Below, in pieces: positions 10,934-23,073 of a DNA stretch of 64,000 nt. Within the stretch, counting starts at the first letter, position 1, and every line of letters begins with the position of its first letter. The translations under genes and the position numbers were made by a program. The notes under the pieces were generated by a model. It was not told the DNA's origin. It saw nothing but the letters and a program-made list of their open reading frames with translations, and made no database searches. Source of the DNA: Conus ventricosus (lineage: Eukaryota > Mollusca > Gastropoda > Neogastropoda > Conidae); the NCBI GenBank assembly GCA_018398815.1, contig CM031621.1, positions 1,428,456 to 1,492,455 of the forward strand. Direction: 5' to 3'.

Positions 10934-13900
10934 CTGCAACACAACAGAATCCGTCTGTTTGTGTGGGAGTGTTCCCACATGAACACAGTATAACACAGAC
11001 TTACCCCACCACACTGTTGGAACACTTTCTGCAACACAACAGGTCTTTACAACCACTCTCATATCAGGACTTTACAACCACTCTAACGTCAAACCTTTAC
11101 AACCACTCTCTTATCAAACCTTTACAACCACTCTCATATCAGGACTTTTACAACCACTCTAACGTCAAACCTTTACAACCACTCTCATATCAGACCTTTA
11201 CAACCACTCTCTTATCAAACCTTTACAACCACTCTCATAATACAACCACTCTCTTCAGTCTTATCAAACCTTTACAACCACTCTCATATCAAACCTTTAC
11301 AACCACTCTCTTATCAAACCTTTACAACCACTCTCATATCAAACCTTTACAACCACTCTCTTATCAAACCTATTAATATCTTCCAGTAACTTGTTGAAAA
11401 AAAACAAACTTTGTTGAAGTTGTTGTATATCATCTAAAGACCACACTGTTGATCTTAATGATTCATTCAAAGCAAAAGCTTAAATGAATTGCAAGCAAAT
11501 CTTTGGAAAAAAAAATCCATATACACTCCAAAAATATCACCTTTGACAAAGAAGGCTGAACAGTCATATACCCTTATGCCACATGGTCTGTAACTAACTT
11601 TTGGTCAAAATCATGTCATACCATATAGTCACCTACAGAAAGATCCTTCGTCAAGAGTGAACCAAGATGTATACAGGTAGTCTCTGTCTTCTGACAATTC
11701 CAAACTGTTTTTCTGGAGATTGCAAGTAGCTTGGCTCTGAGCTTGCCAGACAGGACTGAAAACAATACCAAGCATCTATGTGCAGGGCATACTAAGCAAA
11801 ACCTGTACGTAAGGCCTACTAACCAAAAAACTAAAACCCAAGACCCTACAAGTACTGATTCCCTCCCTTGAGAGATCTATGGTTTTGAGCACAGTTGTCT
11901 AACTTTACTAACTTTTCTTCCCATGAAAGATTCCCTCCCTTTCATAATTTGTTTTCCTGAAGTGCCAATGTTTCTGGCTACACAACATTTACCTTCCCAG
12001 AGTTCAGTTTGCTATGGCTTCAACTTGGAAGACTTGAGCGGCACAGTCAACTCTCTCCCACTAAATGGATGCGTCTCCGAGTGTTTGCTCAAACTTCCTG
12101 ACCAACCCTGCAGGTGTCAGAATCTCTTGGGCCTGATTGACACTTGGATATATTACGAAAGTAAGCATAGAGTAGAGCTGTGTCATATAGTCTCAGACAA
12201 GAATGGAATTCCACAGCAACATCTTCATCATCCTCATCAGTCAGCATAAAAAAAATATTTAAAAAAAAACCTTCTAAAACTCTGTGACCCATGATGGCCT
12301 ACTCTGGTAGTGATCTCACTTTTGATTTCCTCTCTACATCTACACTCTTAATGTGTTTGTGTCAAGGTGGCTGGTATGGGCCAATTCATGAAAGCTGTCA
12401 CTCGAAAGATATGTGTCAAAGTGGATGGTATGGGCCAATTCAGGAAAACTACCACTGGAAAGATGTGAGTCAAGGTGGCTGGTATGGCCCAATTCAGGAA
12501 AACTGTCACTGGAAAGATGTGTGTCAAGGTGGCTAGTATGGCCCAAATTCATGAAAACTGTCACTGGAAAGATTATGTGTCAAGGTGGCTGGTATGGGCC
12601 AATTCATGAAAACTGTCACTGGAAAGATGTGTGTCAAGGTGGCTGTATGGCCCAATTCATGAACACTGTCACTGGAAAGATTAGTGTCAAGGTGCTGGGT
12701 TATGGGCCAATTCATGAACACTGTCACTGAAAGATTATGTGTCAAGGTGGCTGGTATGGCCCAATTCATGAACACTGTCACTGGAAAGATGTGAGTCAAG
12801 GTGGTTGGTATGGTCCAATTCATGAACACTGTCACTGGAAAGATGCAGTGATGCCCCCTGGAGTGGGTGCTCACTCACACTGACTCAGCAATCATCATCA
12901 TCAGTGAGATGCTGCTGTCCTGCACATGTTAGATCAGAACAGGCACTACTGAACACCACTGAAGTGACTGAGCCGCAATGCAGCGTCTCCTCTGGTGGGT
13001 TGCTTCCTGACGACTTGACAATTGACTTATCCCTGTGGCCTGCCAGCACAGGGATTCTGCGGGACAAGTCAGGGTGTGTCTGTGGATGGATGAGATGCAG
13101 TGAGTGGTACGTGTGGTAGTAGTGGCACTGAGATGCAGTGAGTGGTGTGGCAGTATGTGTGGTAGCAGTGGCACTGAGATGCCACAGAGTCCTTCGAATG
13201 AGACTATAAACCGAGGTTCCGTGTGTGAACGCACGCATAACATCTTGCACACACGTAAAATCCCATCACCAACTTTCGGAAGAGAAGGCCAGTTTGGCCG
13301 TTGGTATGGATGACACGTGACACATAGCATGCACCTTCCCGAAGATGGAGTATGGCTGCCTTAATGGCGGGATAAAAAAGGGTCATACACACAAAACTCC
13401 ACTGCCTGGCTATACAGGGAGTGTCCGCAGGAGTATCAGCCTGCGTACGCGGAAAGTAAAAAAAAAGAAAGATGCCACAGGATGAGTGGTGTGGTACTAG
13501 TGCCACTGAGATGCCACAGAATGATTGGTGTGGTACTAGTGCTACTGAGATGCCACAGAATGAGTGGTGTGGTAGAAGTGTAACTGAGATGCACAGAATG
13601 AGTGGTGGTAGTAGTGCCACTGAGATGCCGCAGAATGAGTGGTGTGGTAGAAGTGTCACTGAGATGCCACAGAATGAGTGGTGTGGTAGAAGTGTCACTG
13701 ATATGCCACAGAATGAGTGGTGTGGTACTAGTGCCACTGAGATGCCACAGAATGAGTGGTGTGGTAGTAGTGCCACAGAATGAGTGGTGTGGCAGTAGTG
13801 CCACTGAGATGCCACAGAATGAGTGGCGTGGTAGTAGTGCCCTGAGATGCCACAGAATGAGTGGTGTGGTAGTAGTGCCACAGAATGAGTGGTGTGGTAC

Positions 13901-16900
13901 TAGTGCCACTGAGATGCCACAGAATGAGTGGTGTGTAGTAGTGCCACTGAGATGCCACAGAATGAGTGGTGTGGTACTAGTGCCACTGAGATGCCACAGA
14001 ATGAGTGGTGTGGTAGTAGTGCCACTTGCACTGAGATGCCACAGAATGAGTAGGTGTGGCAGTAGTGCCACTGAGATGCCACAGAATGAGTGGTGTGGTA
14101 GTAGTGCCACAGAATGAGTGGTGTGGTACTAGTGCCACTGAGATGCCACATAATGAGTGGTGTGGTAGTAGTGCCACAGAATGAGTGGTGTGGTACTAGT
14201 GCCACTGAAATGCCACAGAATTAGTGGTGTGGTAGTAGTGCCACAGAATGAGTGGTGTGGCAGTAGTGCCACTGAGATGCCACAGAATGAGTGGCGTGGT
14301 AGTGGTGCCACTGAGATGCCACAGAATGAGTGATGTGGCAGTGGTGCCACTGAGATGCCACAGAATGAGTGGTGTGGTAGTAGTGCCACTGAGATGCCAC
14401 AGAATGAGTGGTGTGGTAGTAGTGCCACTGAGAGCCACAGAATGAGTGGTGTAGTAATAGTGCCACTGAGATGCCACAGAATGAGTGGTTAGTAACAGTG
14501 CCACTGAGATGCCACAGAATGAGTGGTGTGGTAGTAGTGCAACTGAGATGCCACAGAATGAGTGGAGTGGTAGTAGTGCCACAGAATGAGTGGTGTGGTA
14601 GTAGTGCCACTGAGATGCCACAGAATGAGAGGTGTGGTAGTAGTGCCAGTGGAGATGCCACAGAATGATAGTGTGTGTAGTATTGCCACTGAGATGCCAC
14701 AGAATGAGTGGTGTGGTAGTAGTGCCACTGAGATGCCACAGAATGAGTGGTGTGGTAGTAGTGCCACTCAGATGCCACAGAATGAGTGGTGTGGTATTAG
14801 TGCCACTGAGATGTCACAGAATGAGTGGTGTAGTAATAGTGCCACTGAGATGCCACAGAATGAGTGGTGTGGTAGTGGTGCCACTGAGATGCCACAGAAT
14901 GAGTGGTGGTGTAGTAGTGCCAGTGAGATGCCACAGAATGAGTGGTGTGGTACTAGTGCCACTGAGATGCCACAGAATGAGTGGTGTGGTAGTGGTGCCA
15001 CTGAGATGCCACAGAATGAGTGGTGTGGTAGCAGTGCCACTGAGATGCCACAGAATGAGTGGTGTAGTAATAGTGCCATTGAGATGCCACAGAATGAGTG
15101 GTATGGTAGTAGTGCCACTGAGATGCCACAGAATGAGTGGTGTGGTAGTAGTGCCAGTGAGATGCCACATAATGAGTGGTGTGGTAGTATTGCCACGAGA
15201 TGCCACAGAATGAGTGGTGTGGTAGTGGTGCCACTGAGATGCCACAGAATGAGTGGTGTGGTGATGGTGCCACTGAGATGCCACAGAATGAGTGGTGTAG
15301 TAATAGTGCCACTGAGATGCCACAGAATGAGTGGTGTGGTAGCAGTGCCACTGAGATGCCACAGAATGAGTGGTGTGGTAGAAGTGTCACTGAGATGCCA
15401 CAGAATGAGTGGTGTGGTAGAAGTGCCACTGAGATGCCACAGAATGAATGGTGTGGTACAGTGCCACTGGACGCCACAAAATGAGTGGTGTGGTAGTAGT
15501 GCCACAGAATGAGTGGTGTGGTAGTAGTGCCACTGAGATGCCACAGAATGAGTGGTGTGGTAGTAGTGCCACTGAGATGCCAGAGAATGAGTTGGTGTGG
15601 TAGTAGTGCCACTGAGATGCCACAGAATGAGTGGTGTGCTGGTAGTGCCACTGAGATGCCACAGAATGAGTGGTGTGGTAGAGTGCTACTGAGATGCCAC
15701 AGAATGAGTGGTGTGGTACTAGTGGCACTGAGATGCCACAGAATGAGTGGTGTGGTAGTAGTGCCACTGAGATGCCACAGAATGAGTGGTGTGGTAAGTA
15801 GTGCCACTGAGATGCCACAGAATGAGTGGTGTGGTGGGGTGCCACTGAGATGCCACAGAATGAGTGGTGTGGTAAATAGTGCCACTGAGATGCTACAGAA
15901 TGAGTGGTGTGGTACTAGTGCCACTGAGATGCCACAGAATAAGTGGTGTGGTAGTAGTGCCACTGACATGCCACAGAATGAGTGGTGTAGTAATATTATG
16001 CCACAGAATGAGTGGGTGTGTAGTAGTGCCACTGAGATGCCACAGAATGAGTGGTGTGGTAGTAGTGCCACTGAGATGCCACAGAATGAGTGGTGTGGTA
16101 GTAGTGCCACTGAGATGCCACAGAATGAGTGGTGTGGTGGTGGGCCACCGAGATGCCACAGAATGAGTGGTGTGGTAGTAGTGCACTGAGATGCCACAGA
16201 GTGAGTGGTGTGGCAGTAGTGCCACTGAGATGCCACAGAATGAGTGGTGTGGTGGTGGTGCCACTGAGATGCCACAGAATGAGGGGGGTGTGGTAGTAGT
16301 GCCACTGAGATGCCACAGAATGAGTGTGTGGGTAGTAGTTGCCACAGAATGAGTGGTGTGGTAGTAGTGCCACTGAGATGCCACAGAATAAGTGGTGTGG
16401 TAGTAGTGCCACTGAGATGCCACAGAATGAGTGGTGTGGTAGTAGTGCCACTGAGATGCCACAGAATAAGTGGTGTGGTAGTAGTGCCACTGAGATGCCA
16501 CAGAATGAGTGGTGTAGTAATAGTGCCACTGAGATGTCACAGAATGAGTGGTGTGGTAGTAGTGCCACTGAGATGCCACAGAATGAGTGGTGTGGTAGTA
16601 GTGCCACTGAGATGCCTCAAATGAGTGGCGTGGTAGTAGTGCCACTGAGAATGCCACAGAAATGAGTGGTGTGGTAGTAGTGCCACTGAGATGCCACAGA
16701 ATGAGTGGTGTGCTAGTAGTGCCACTGAGATGCCACAGAAAGGCAATACAGATAAAGAAAGACTTCTGTTCGCTTTTGGGGAGCATTCCCTCCTTTGTTA
16801 AACCTACATCGACCTCCCTGTAATGACTCCCACCCTTTTAGCACTCTGAAGATAATTACTGAAGGCTCCAATGCACCAGATTAAAAACTAGGGACACAAA

Positions 16901-17582
16901 GAAATATCAATGAACAACAGGATATAAAGAGAGCTAGAAAAAAGCAGATTCCATTTCTTAAAACAGACAACAAACCTTCACCTGTTCATTTTCATGTCCT
17001 ACCTGAAAGGCAGCCAAAGCTTTATTTCACCTGTTCATTTTCATGTCCTACCTGAAAGCAGCCAAAGCTTATTTCACCTGTTCATTTTCATGTCCTACCT
17101 GAAAGGCAGCCAAAGCTTTATTTCACCTGTTCATGTTTCATGTCCTACCTGAAAGGCAGCCAAAGCTTTATTTCACCTGTTCATTTTCATGTCCTACCTG
17201 AAAGGCAGCCAAAGCTTTATTTCACCTGTTCATTTTCATGTCCTACCTGAAAGGCAGCCAAAGCTTTGTCAGCCCGGAGAACTCCAGCCTTGGGATCCAG
17301 GAGGCCAGCCATGTGGATGAATAGGACAGCATAGGATAGCGCTCAGCCAGCTGACTGGCCGACAGCTGCTCAAACTCCATTCCATGACGTTTCCATGGCT
17401 GAGGTGGTGGAGGTCAGAAACTGACCGTTCTCAACACCAACATTGAGGACTCCACACTGCCTGAGTTGGAACAGTGTGATTTAGGTTCACCTCTTTGAAT
17501 CAGAATAATGTTAGATAAGAATAATTTAGGGCAGGAGTATGAGGGTGAAAGAGGAGGCTATAGTATGGTGCTTTAATACTCC

Positions 17583-17622
<40 letters not shown>

Positions 17623-17958
17623 GTGTGTTGTGTGTGTGTGTGTGTATGTGTGTGTGCATATACTGTATTCATGACTGAGTAGGTTTGTCAATATAGAAGT
17701 ATCTAAAAATAAAGAGATTTGAAAGACTGTACATTGGTTTCAAAAATTTACAGCTCATGTGTGAATACACTTACAGATAACATAATCCATCCGTCACATA
17801 TATTAGTTCTGATGACAATGAAAAGACATATAAATCAATAAGCCTTCTACCATGCATGCATACACATGCGCATTTTATAAACAAGCACCCGAGCGATTTT
17901 TACATCCACCGATCCATCAAACCCAATCATGCACAGGCATACACACACACACCACACA

Positions 17959-18017
<59 letters not shown>

Positions 18018-19753
18018 TAAACACCTACATGTGTACACATCCGGAAAGACAAAAGATTCAACTTTTGCAATCATGGGCAGCATGTGAATAAAAGAAAAGC
18101 AGTTTCACAAAAATCAGATAAGCTTTTCTGATCTCATTCACTAGACCTCTTGTAACTCTTTAACAAAGTGACTCTCTGTAAGCGCTGGCAAACCTCCAGA
18201 CACACATGCTCCTTACTTGAACAGCTGGACGGCAGCCTCTCTGGCCAGTGCATGCCAGAGAGGGAAGGCCTCCAGCATCATCCGTGTGTAGAAATCCTGT
18301 TCATAGGCATAGCGAATGATGCGTGTCTGACCATGAGAACTTCCACGACTATGAGGCAGAGGAAACTGGCGACATAACAGAACATTTGTTGCTGAGACAA
18401 CAGTGGGATAAGATAAGATAATGTTGCTTATAGCCCAGCCGACCGCAGAGGGCCACATCAGGGCTGACAACAGTGGGAAAACTAGCAACAAACAAACAAA
18501 GCATAGGAAAAACCCAAATTCACATTGCACTGTGCAGTAATTGTAACACTACAACATGAAAGTAGGTTAGTTCCCTTTCTATTGTATGAGTAAACAAGGC
18601 GCTTTCCTGGTGTTGATGCATTTGGTCACTGATTTGAAACTGGTGCTTTTTGTGGTGTGGAGCTGATCCGAGTTTCTCATTCAGAGAAGGCTGGCAATTT
18701 CATGTCATATTTGCTGCTGAGCTTTATGCTCCAAGTGTGCATTACATTCAGTCTTTGTTGTTGAGGAATGCTGACCAGATGGATAAACCCATTCCTGGCC
18801 AAGCAGACAGGGCCCAACAATTACCAATGCACCAAAATTTTACCTTCATTTGAATATTGCTCACATACCTCATGTTTGTATTGGTTTGGAAAAAAAAAAG
18901 TTTCCCTTATGAAAACAAGTATTCATTCATCATTATGAACCGATTCAATGATTTTGGACCTACAAATGCTGAGAACACACACACTGATCTCATAGCAGTG
19001 TAGACAGAACAGCTCACCATTAGGTCACTGGCATTCTACACACTATCTAACAGTCAAGGGGTTAAAGGCAGGGAGTCTTCATTCAAGAGTCTTTGTGGAG
19101 AGGTTTCATTGTAGTTCTACACTGTATAAGTGCTCAGGTATCCTGACAGCAGAAACCGCTACACAACACACTGACAACAATGACAGAGAACAAGTGTACA
19201 TAAGTGCTCAGGTATCCTGACAGCAGAAACCGCTATACACCACACTGACAACAATGACAGAACAAGTGTACATAAGTGCTCAGGTATCCTGACAGCAGAA
19301 ACCGCTACACAACACACTGACAACAATGACAGAGAACAAGTGTACATAAGTGCTCAGGTATCCTGACAGCAGAAACCGCTATACACCACACTGACAACAA
19401 TGACAGAGAACAAGTGTACATAAGTGCTCAGGTATCCTGACAGCAGAAACCACTACACAACACACTGACAACAATGACAGAACAAGTGTACATAAGTGCT
19501 CGGGTATCCTGACAGCAGAAACCGCTACACAACACACTGACAACAATGACAGAACAAGTGTACATAAGTGCTCGGGTATCCTGACAGCAGAAACCACTAC
19601 ACACCACACTGACAACAGTGACAGAGAACAAGTGTACATGAATACCTGTTCCAGAAGCAGAGTCTTCTGTCCAAGCTTGGCCAAGCTGTAGGCCGACGCA
19701 CTGCCCTCCACACCCGCTCCAATCACAATGACATCGTACACCTCTGAAGTCAT
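10750..19753 (-). CDS. PIPOX: Sarcosine oxidase-like gene (PIPOX family), left copy, exons 1-4
   Basis: The product is a flavoprotein amine oxidase of the DAAO/MSOX fold. PIPOX enzymes oxidise sarcosine and pipecolate in peroxisomes. Four minus-strand exons are supported by conserved splice sites: 19646-19753, 18217-18365, 17247-17460 and 10750-10933. Exon 1 carries the FAD-binding Rossmann motif ([20 protein letters not shown]), exon 2 has [17 protein letters not shown], and exon 4 has [15 protein letters not shown], all diagnostic of the family. Exons 1-4 give roughly 217 residues, a little over half a usual ~390-residue enzyme. The C-terminal half, with the covalent flavin cysteine and peroxisomal targeting signal, is not in the window. 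Exon 4 carries a frameshift. The LTR element sits 10 bp beyond its end, so this copy may be disrupted or may splice across a >10-kb intron. Confidence 0.85.
10934..11040 (-). repeat. Extra copy of exon-4 splice-site unit
   Basis: A second, upstream copy of the ~85-bp unit holding acceptor, 24-nt mini-exon and a GT donor follows exon 4 in gene direction on the 5' side. It corresponds to the three-unit array at 53325-53545. Confidence 0.7.
11042..11371. repeat. 27-bp minisatellite in intron 3, about 12 copies
   Basis: The unit is ACAACCACTCTCATATCAAA plus CCTTTAC, with variants (CTTATC, TAACGTC). The reverse complement recurs at 52690-53290 in the right copy with about 22 units. Confidence 0.9.
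11372..12340. other. Intron-3 sequence without recognised feature
   Basis: AT-rich and unique by eye, with a short A run at 12247. A 108-codon open frame at 11923-12249 shows no family signature. The right copy lacks this segment: its 27-bp array directly joins its 39-bp array. Confidence 0.5.
12357..12846. repeat. 52-bp minisatellite, about 9 copies, left copy only
   Basis: The unit contains GTGTCAAGGTGGCTGGTATG and CACTGGAAAGAT, with single-base variants. No counterpart is seen in the right PIPOX copy. Confidence 0.88.
12850..13470. other. Intron-3 sequence with diverged 39-bp units
   Basis: At 13090-13190 there are two or three diverged relatives of the 39-bp repeat. They are separated from the main array by about 270 bp (13190-13465) that is absent from the right copy and may be an insertion. 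No gene is seen. Confidence 0.45.
13471..16740. repeat. 39-bp minisatellite, about 84 copies
   Basis: The unit is GTGGTGTGGTAGTAGTGCCA plus CTGAGATGCCACAGAATGA. As 39 is a multiple of three, long frames stay open on both strands (for example the 13-residue repeat [13 protein letters not shown]). This is periodicity, not a protein. The right copy has about 25 units at 51728-52690 in inverse orientation. Confidence 0.95.
16740..16980. other. Unique intron-3 segment conserved between copies
   Basis: About 240 bp between two minisatellites, matching 51490-51728 in inverse orientation. It serves as a colinearity anchor. No coding signal is seen. Confidence 0.6.
16981..17267 (-). repeat. 49-bp splice-donor minisatellite, about 6 copies
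   Basis: Each unit, read on the minus strand, contains the last bases of exon 3 (GCTTTGGCTGCCTTTCAG) followed by GTAGGACATGAAA. The exon end and its 5' splice site are therefore part of the repeat. The right copy has about 47 units. Confidence 0.93.
17247..17460 (-). CDS. PIPOX: PIPOX left copy, exon 3
   Basis: 214 nt, the same length as the right copy, acceptor CAACTCAG and donor GTAGGA. It encodes the segment with [11 protein letters not shown] and [16 protein letters not shown], typical of the middle of sarcosine oxidases. Its 3' end, including the splice donor, is the first unit of the 49-bp minisatellite. Confidence 0.85.
17585..18015. repeat. (AC)n/(GT)n tracts in intron 2
   Basis: Two dinucleotide runs (17585-17655 and 17941-18015) flank about 280 bp of unique sequence that is shared with the right copy. 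The corresponding right-copy tracts are 47868-47951 and 48620-48850. Confidence 0.9.
18217..18365 (-). CDS. PIPOX: PIPOX left copy, exon 2
   Basis: 149 nt between acceptor GTCGCCAG and donor GTAAGG, matching the right-copy exon in length and phase. It differs from the right copy by two residues (AYEQ against TYKQ). It encodes the conserved HGQTRIIR and the helix ending REAAVQLF. Confidence 0.85.
18408..18466 (-). mobile_element. 59-bp LINE 3' tail insertion with target-site duplication
   Basis: The insert is flanked by ACAACAGTGGG on both sides (18397-18407, 18467-18477). The right copy has the empty site with a single copy (47475-47485). The insert matches the 3' end of the minus-strand LINE at 60258-60323, including the TTATC-rich tail. 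It is thus a severely 5'-truncated copy of that family. Confidence 0.85.
18480..19120. other. Intron 1 unique sequence
   Basis: Colinear in inverse with 46915-47470 of the right copy. It includes a single copy (about 19018-19060) of the 29-bp motif that is expanded about ninefold in the right copy. No gene is seen. Confidence 0.6.
19120..19640. repeat. 73-bp minisatellite in intron 1, about 7 copies
   Basis: The unit includes AAGTGCTCAGGTATCCTGAC and AGCAGAAACCGCTACACAAC. The array begins directly at the exon-1 donor, which lies in the first unit. The right copy has a similar number at 46035-46580. Confidence 0.92.
19646..19753 (-). CDS. PIPOX: PIPOX left copy, exon 1
   Basis: 36 codons from ATG at 19753 (context AAGAATGAC) to LLLEQ, then donor GTATTC, phase 0. 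It holds the GAGVEGS dinucleotide-binding loop. It is identical at protein level to the right-copy exon 45924-46031. Confidence 0.85.
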
Positions 19754-19829
19754 TCTTGTCCACGTCCCAAATCTACTGACAACGCATGAATGCACGGACT
19801 ACTTATGGACAGTTCTTCAGATCTACACA

Positions 19830-19830
<1 letters not shown>

Positions 19831-19905
<75 letters not shown>

Positions 19906-19912
19906 TGTGTGT
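19831..19912. repeat. (GT)n tract upstream of exon 1
   Basis: A dinucleotide run with one interruption, about 80 bp before the exon-1 start in gene direction. Its counterpart in the right copy is (AC)n at 45661-45790. Confidence 0.9.
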
Positions 19913-20400
19913 GTACGCGTGCATGCACATGTTTACATGTGTGCATGTATGTGTGCACGCACGCACACGTACGTGTATGCGCACACCCCCACAATTCTCA
20001 TGCAACACTCCATGTACATTACAAAACACTGATATTTATTACTATCTTTGTTTATCTCTCATGTATGAGCCATGCAGCCTAAGACCCAGTGAGTGCATGG
20101 TCACCTGTTTTAACACAATTCTCAGTGTGGATTTCAGACCACCTCTGCCACTGTTTGTCTAAATGGGGACAGTGACCTTGCTGTCATGCAAATGTATAAT
20201 TGTGTGAGAGAGTGAGTCTGTGTGTCTGTGCATGTACTTGAGGATGACTGGCTTTTGTGTGCGTGGGTGCGTGCATGCATGCGTGCGTGCATGCATGTGT
20301 GTGTTTGTAGTGTGTGCTTCACTGCTTGCAAGCATGCATGCAAATTATTCTAACAGAAAGTGGGTCACAAGTTCAAAGCTGACACAGAACTTAACTTAAC

Positions 20401-20445
20401 TCCCTGATGAGTCCGATCCAGCGGACGAAAGGCCTAGGAGCAGGC
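20401..20445 (+). ncRNA. Hammerhead ribozyme 1 (5' strand of stem I truncated)
   Basis: Core CTGATGA at 20404, stem II GTCC/GGAC with loop GATCCAGC, GAAA at 20427, minimal stem III AGGCCT, predicted cleavage after A20436. The upstream strand of stem I is cut at TCC by the array boundary, leaving three pairs. It may be weak. Confidence 0.75.
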
Positions 20446-21066
20446 AATACAAATAAATGTGCCCCTGAGAGGGATTACGATGGTTCCCTCAGGCAGCTAG
20501 TGAAGGGCTTCTTATAGTTTATAATATATTCCCCGTTATTTTCTTCATCATCAATTACTTTTTTTGTTTTTGTTTGAAGTTTAAATCTTTGCCAAGTCAT
20601 TACTATAACGACTGAAGAATTGTTAACCTGCACTTGTTTTCCCCCACTATTTAATTGTTCAGCATTCTATTGTTAGGTCATCAGTGGGAGATTGCATCTC
20701 TTAGGAGATCCAAGTAAAGGTTGTTCTGTACAGTTCTTAGCCACTCACAATGCTTGGGTTATTGAACAGCAGAGCTGACCACTCATCAGCCTGTTCCATA
20801 TCTTTTGATCTCCCTTGCATCCTTGGATGGATCTCAAGTATAGGCTCAAAGATTGTCCCCTACATTTTATACTGTTTGAATAATGCTTTTAGTTTTTCAG
20901 CAACTTTTTCCCTCTCCACACTTTTGTTTGTTCCAATTTGACTACCCTTCACTGGCTGCTTTGGGGGTGCTGTTGGATTCTTTTTTGAACCCTTGGTGGT
21001 GAGAACACCACAGAATTATGGACTGTGGCGTGTCTCTATTTGACACCAAGAGCACAGACACAATCA

Positions 21067-21118
21067 GCCGTGTCTCCCTGATGAGTCCGATCCAGCGGAC
21101 GAAAGGCCTAGGAGCAGG
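21067..21118 (+). ncRNA. Hammerhead ribozyme 2, type I, minimal stem III
   Basis: Conserved core CTGATGA (21078) and GAAA, 4-bp stem II, AGGCCT as 2-bp stem III, and the CUA triplet with cleavage after A21110. Stem I pairs CTCC with GGAG and, across an internal loop, GCC with GGC. Such short stem III ribozymes usually act as dimers, which tandem transcripts would supply. Confidence 0.85.
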
Positions 21119-21732
21119 CAATACAAATAAATGTGCCTCTGAGAGGGATTACGATGGTTCCCTCAGGCAGCTAGTGAAGGGCTTCTTATAGTTATAATAT
21201 ATTCCCCGTTATTTTCTTCATCATCAATTACTTTTTTGTTTTTTGTTTGAAGTTTAAATCTTTGCCAGTCATTACTATAAGACTGAAGATTGTTAACCTG
21301 CACTTGTTTTCCCCACTATTTAATTGTTCAGCATTCTATTGTTAGGTCAATCAGTGGGAGATTGCATCTCTTAGGAGATCAAGTAAAGGTTGTTCTGTAC
21401 AGTTCTTAGCCACTCACAATGCTTGGGTTTATTGAACAGCAGAGCTGACCACTCAGCCTGTTCCATATCTTTGATCTCCCTTGCATCCTTGGATGGATCC
21501 TCAAGTATAGGCTCAAAGATTGTCCCCTACATTTTATACTGTTTGATAATGCTTTTAGTTTTTCAGCAACTTTTTCCCTCTCCACACTTTCGTTTTGTTC
21601 CAATTTGACTACCCTTCACTGGCTGCTTTGGGGTGCTGTTGGATTCTTTTTTGAACCCTTGGGGGTGAGAACACCACAGAATTATGGACTGTGGCGTGTC
21701 TCTATTTGACACCAAGAGCACAGACACAATCA

Positions 21733-21785
21733 GCCGTGTCTCCCTGATGAGTCCGATCCAGCGGACGAAAGGCCTAGGAGCAGGC
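21733..21785 (+). ncRNA. Hammerhead ribozyme 3, type I, minimal stem III
   Basis: Same sequence and pairing as copy 2, with both parts of stem I intact. Predicted cleavage is after A21776, 666 nt after the previous site. Confidence 0.85.
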
Positions 21786-22401
21786 AATACAAATAAATGT
21801 GCCTCTGAGAGGGATTACGATGGTTCCCTCAGGCAGCTAGTGAAGGGCTTCTTATAGTTATAATATATTCCCCGTTATTTTCTTCATCATCAATTACTTT
21901 TTTTGTTTTTGTTTGAAGTTTAAATCTTTGCAAGTCATTACTATAACGACTGAAGAATTGTTAACCTGCACTTGTTTTCCCCCACTATTAATTGTTCAGC
22001 ATTCTATTGTTAGGTCAATCAGTGGGAGATTGCATCTCTTAGGAGATCCAAGTAAAGGTTGTTCTGTACAGTTCTTAGCCACTCACAATGCTTGGGTTAT
22101 TGAACAGCAGAGCTGACCACTCAGCCTGTTCCATATCTTTGATCTCCCTTGCATCCTTGGATGGATCCTCAAGTATAGGCTCAAAGATTGTCCCCTACAT
22201 TTTATACTGTTTGAATAATGCTTTTAGTTTTTCAGCAACTTTTTCCCTCTCCACACTTTTGTTTTGTTCCAATTTGACTACCCTTCACTGGCTGCTTTGG
22301 GGGTGCTGTTGGATTCTTTTTTGAACCCTGGTGGTGAGAACACCACAGAATTATGGACTGTGGCGTGTCTCTATTTGACACCAAGAGCACAGACACAATC
22401 A

Positions 22402-22454
22402 GCCGTGTCTCCCTGATGAGTCCGATCCAGCGGACGAAAGGCCTAGGAGCAGGC
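22402..22454 (+). ncRNA. Hammerhead ribozyme 4, type I, minimal stem III
   Basis: All core residues and stems are intact. Predicted cleavage is after A22445, 669 nt after copy 3. Confidence 0.85.
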
Positions 22455-23073
22455 AATACAAATAAATGTGCCTCTGAGAGGGATTACGATGGTTCCCTCA
22501 GGCAGCTAGTGAAGGGCTTCTTATAGTTATAATATATTCCCCGTTATTTTCTTCATCATCAATTACTTTTTTGTTTTTGTTTGAAGTTTAATCTTTGCCA
22601 AGTCATTACTATAACGACTGAAGAATTGTTAACCTGCACTTGTTTTCCCCCACTATTTAATTGTTCAGCATTCTATTGTTGGGTCAATCAGTGGGAGATT
22701 GCATCTCTTAGGAGATCCAAGTAAAGGTTGTTCTGTACAGTTCTTACCCACTCACAATGCTTGGGTTATTGAACAGCAGAGCTGACCACTCAGCCTGTTC
22801 CATATCTTTTGATCTCCCTTGCATCTTGGATGGATCCTCAAGTATAGGCTCAAAGATTGTCCCCTACATTTTATACTGTTTGAATAATGCTTTTAGTTTT
22901 TTCAGCAACTTTTTCCCTCTCCACACTTTTGTTTTGTTCCAATTTGACTACCCTTCACTGGCTGCTTTGGGGGTGCTGTTGGATTCTTTTTTGAACCCTT
23001 GGTGGTGAGAACACCACAGAATTATGGACTGTGGCGTGTCTCTATTTGACACCAAGAGCACAGACACAAATCA

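Noticed and set aside
11923..12249. 108-codon frame in intron 3
   Set aside because: No motif, absent from the right copy, and it overlaps a minus-strand frame of similar length.
13471..16740. CRISPR-like regular repeats
   Set aside because: Units are contiguous with no unique spacers; this is a minisatellite in an animal intron. The same applies to the 29-, 36-, 38-, 49- and 59-bp arrays.
13472..16786. Open frames of 60-450 codons encoding [13 protein letters not shown] or related repeats on both strands
   Set aside because: They follow from a 39-bp tandem repeat, a multiple of three without stops. All frames on both strands are open in places and codon choice is dictated by the repeat.
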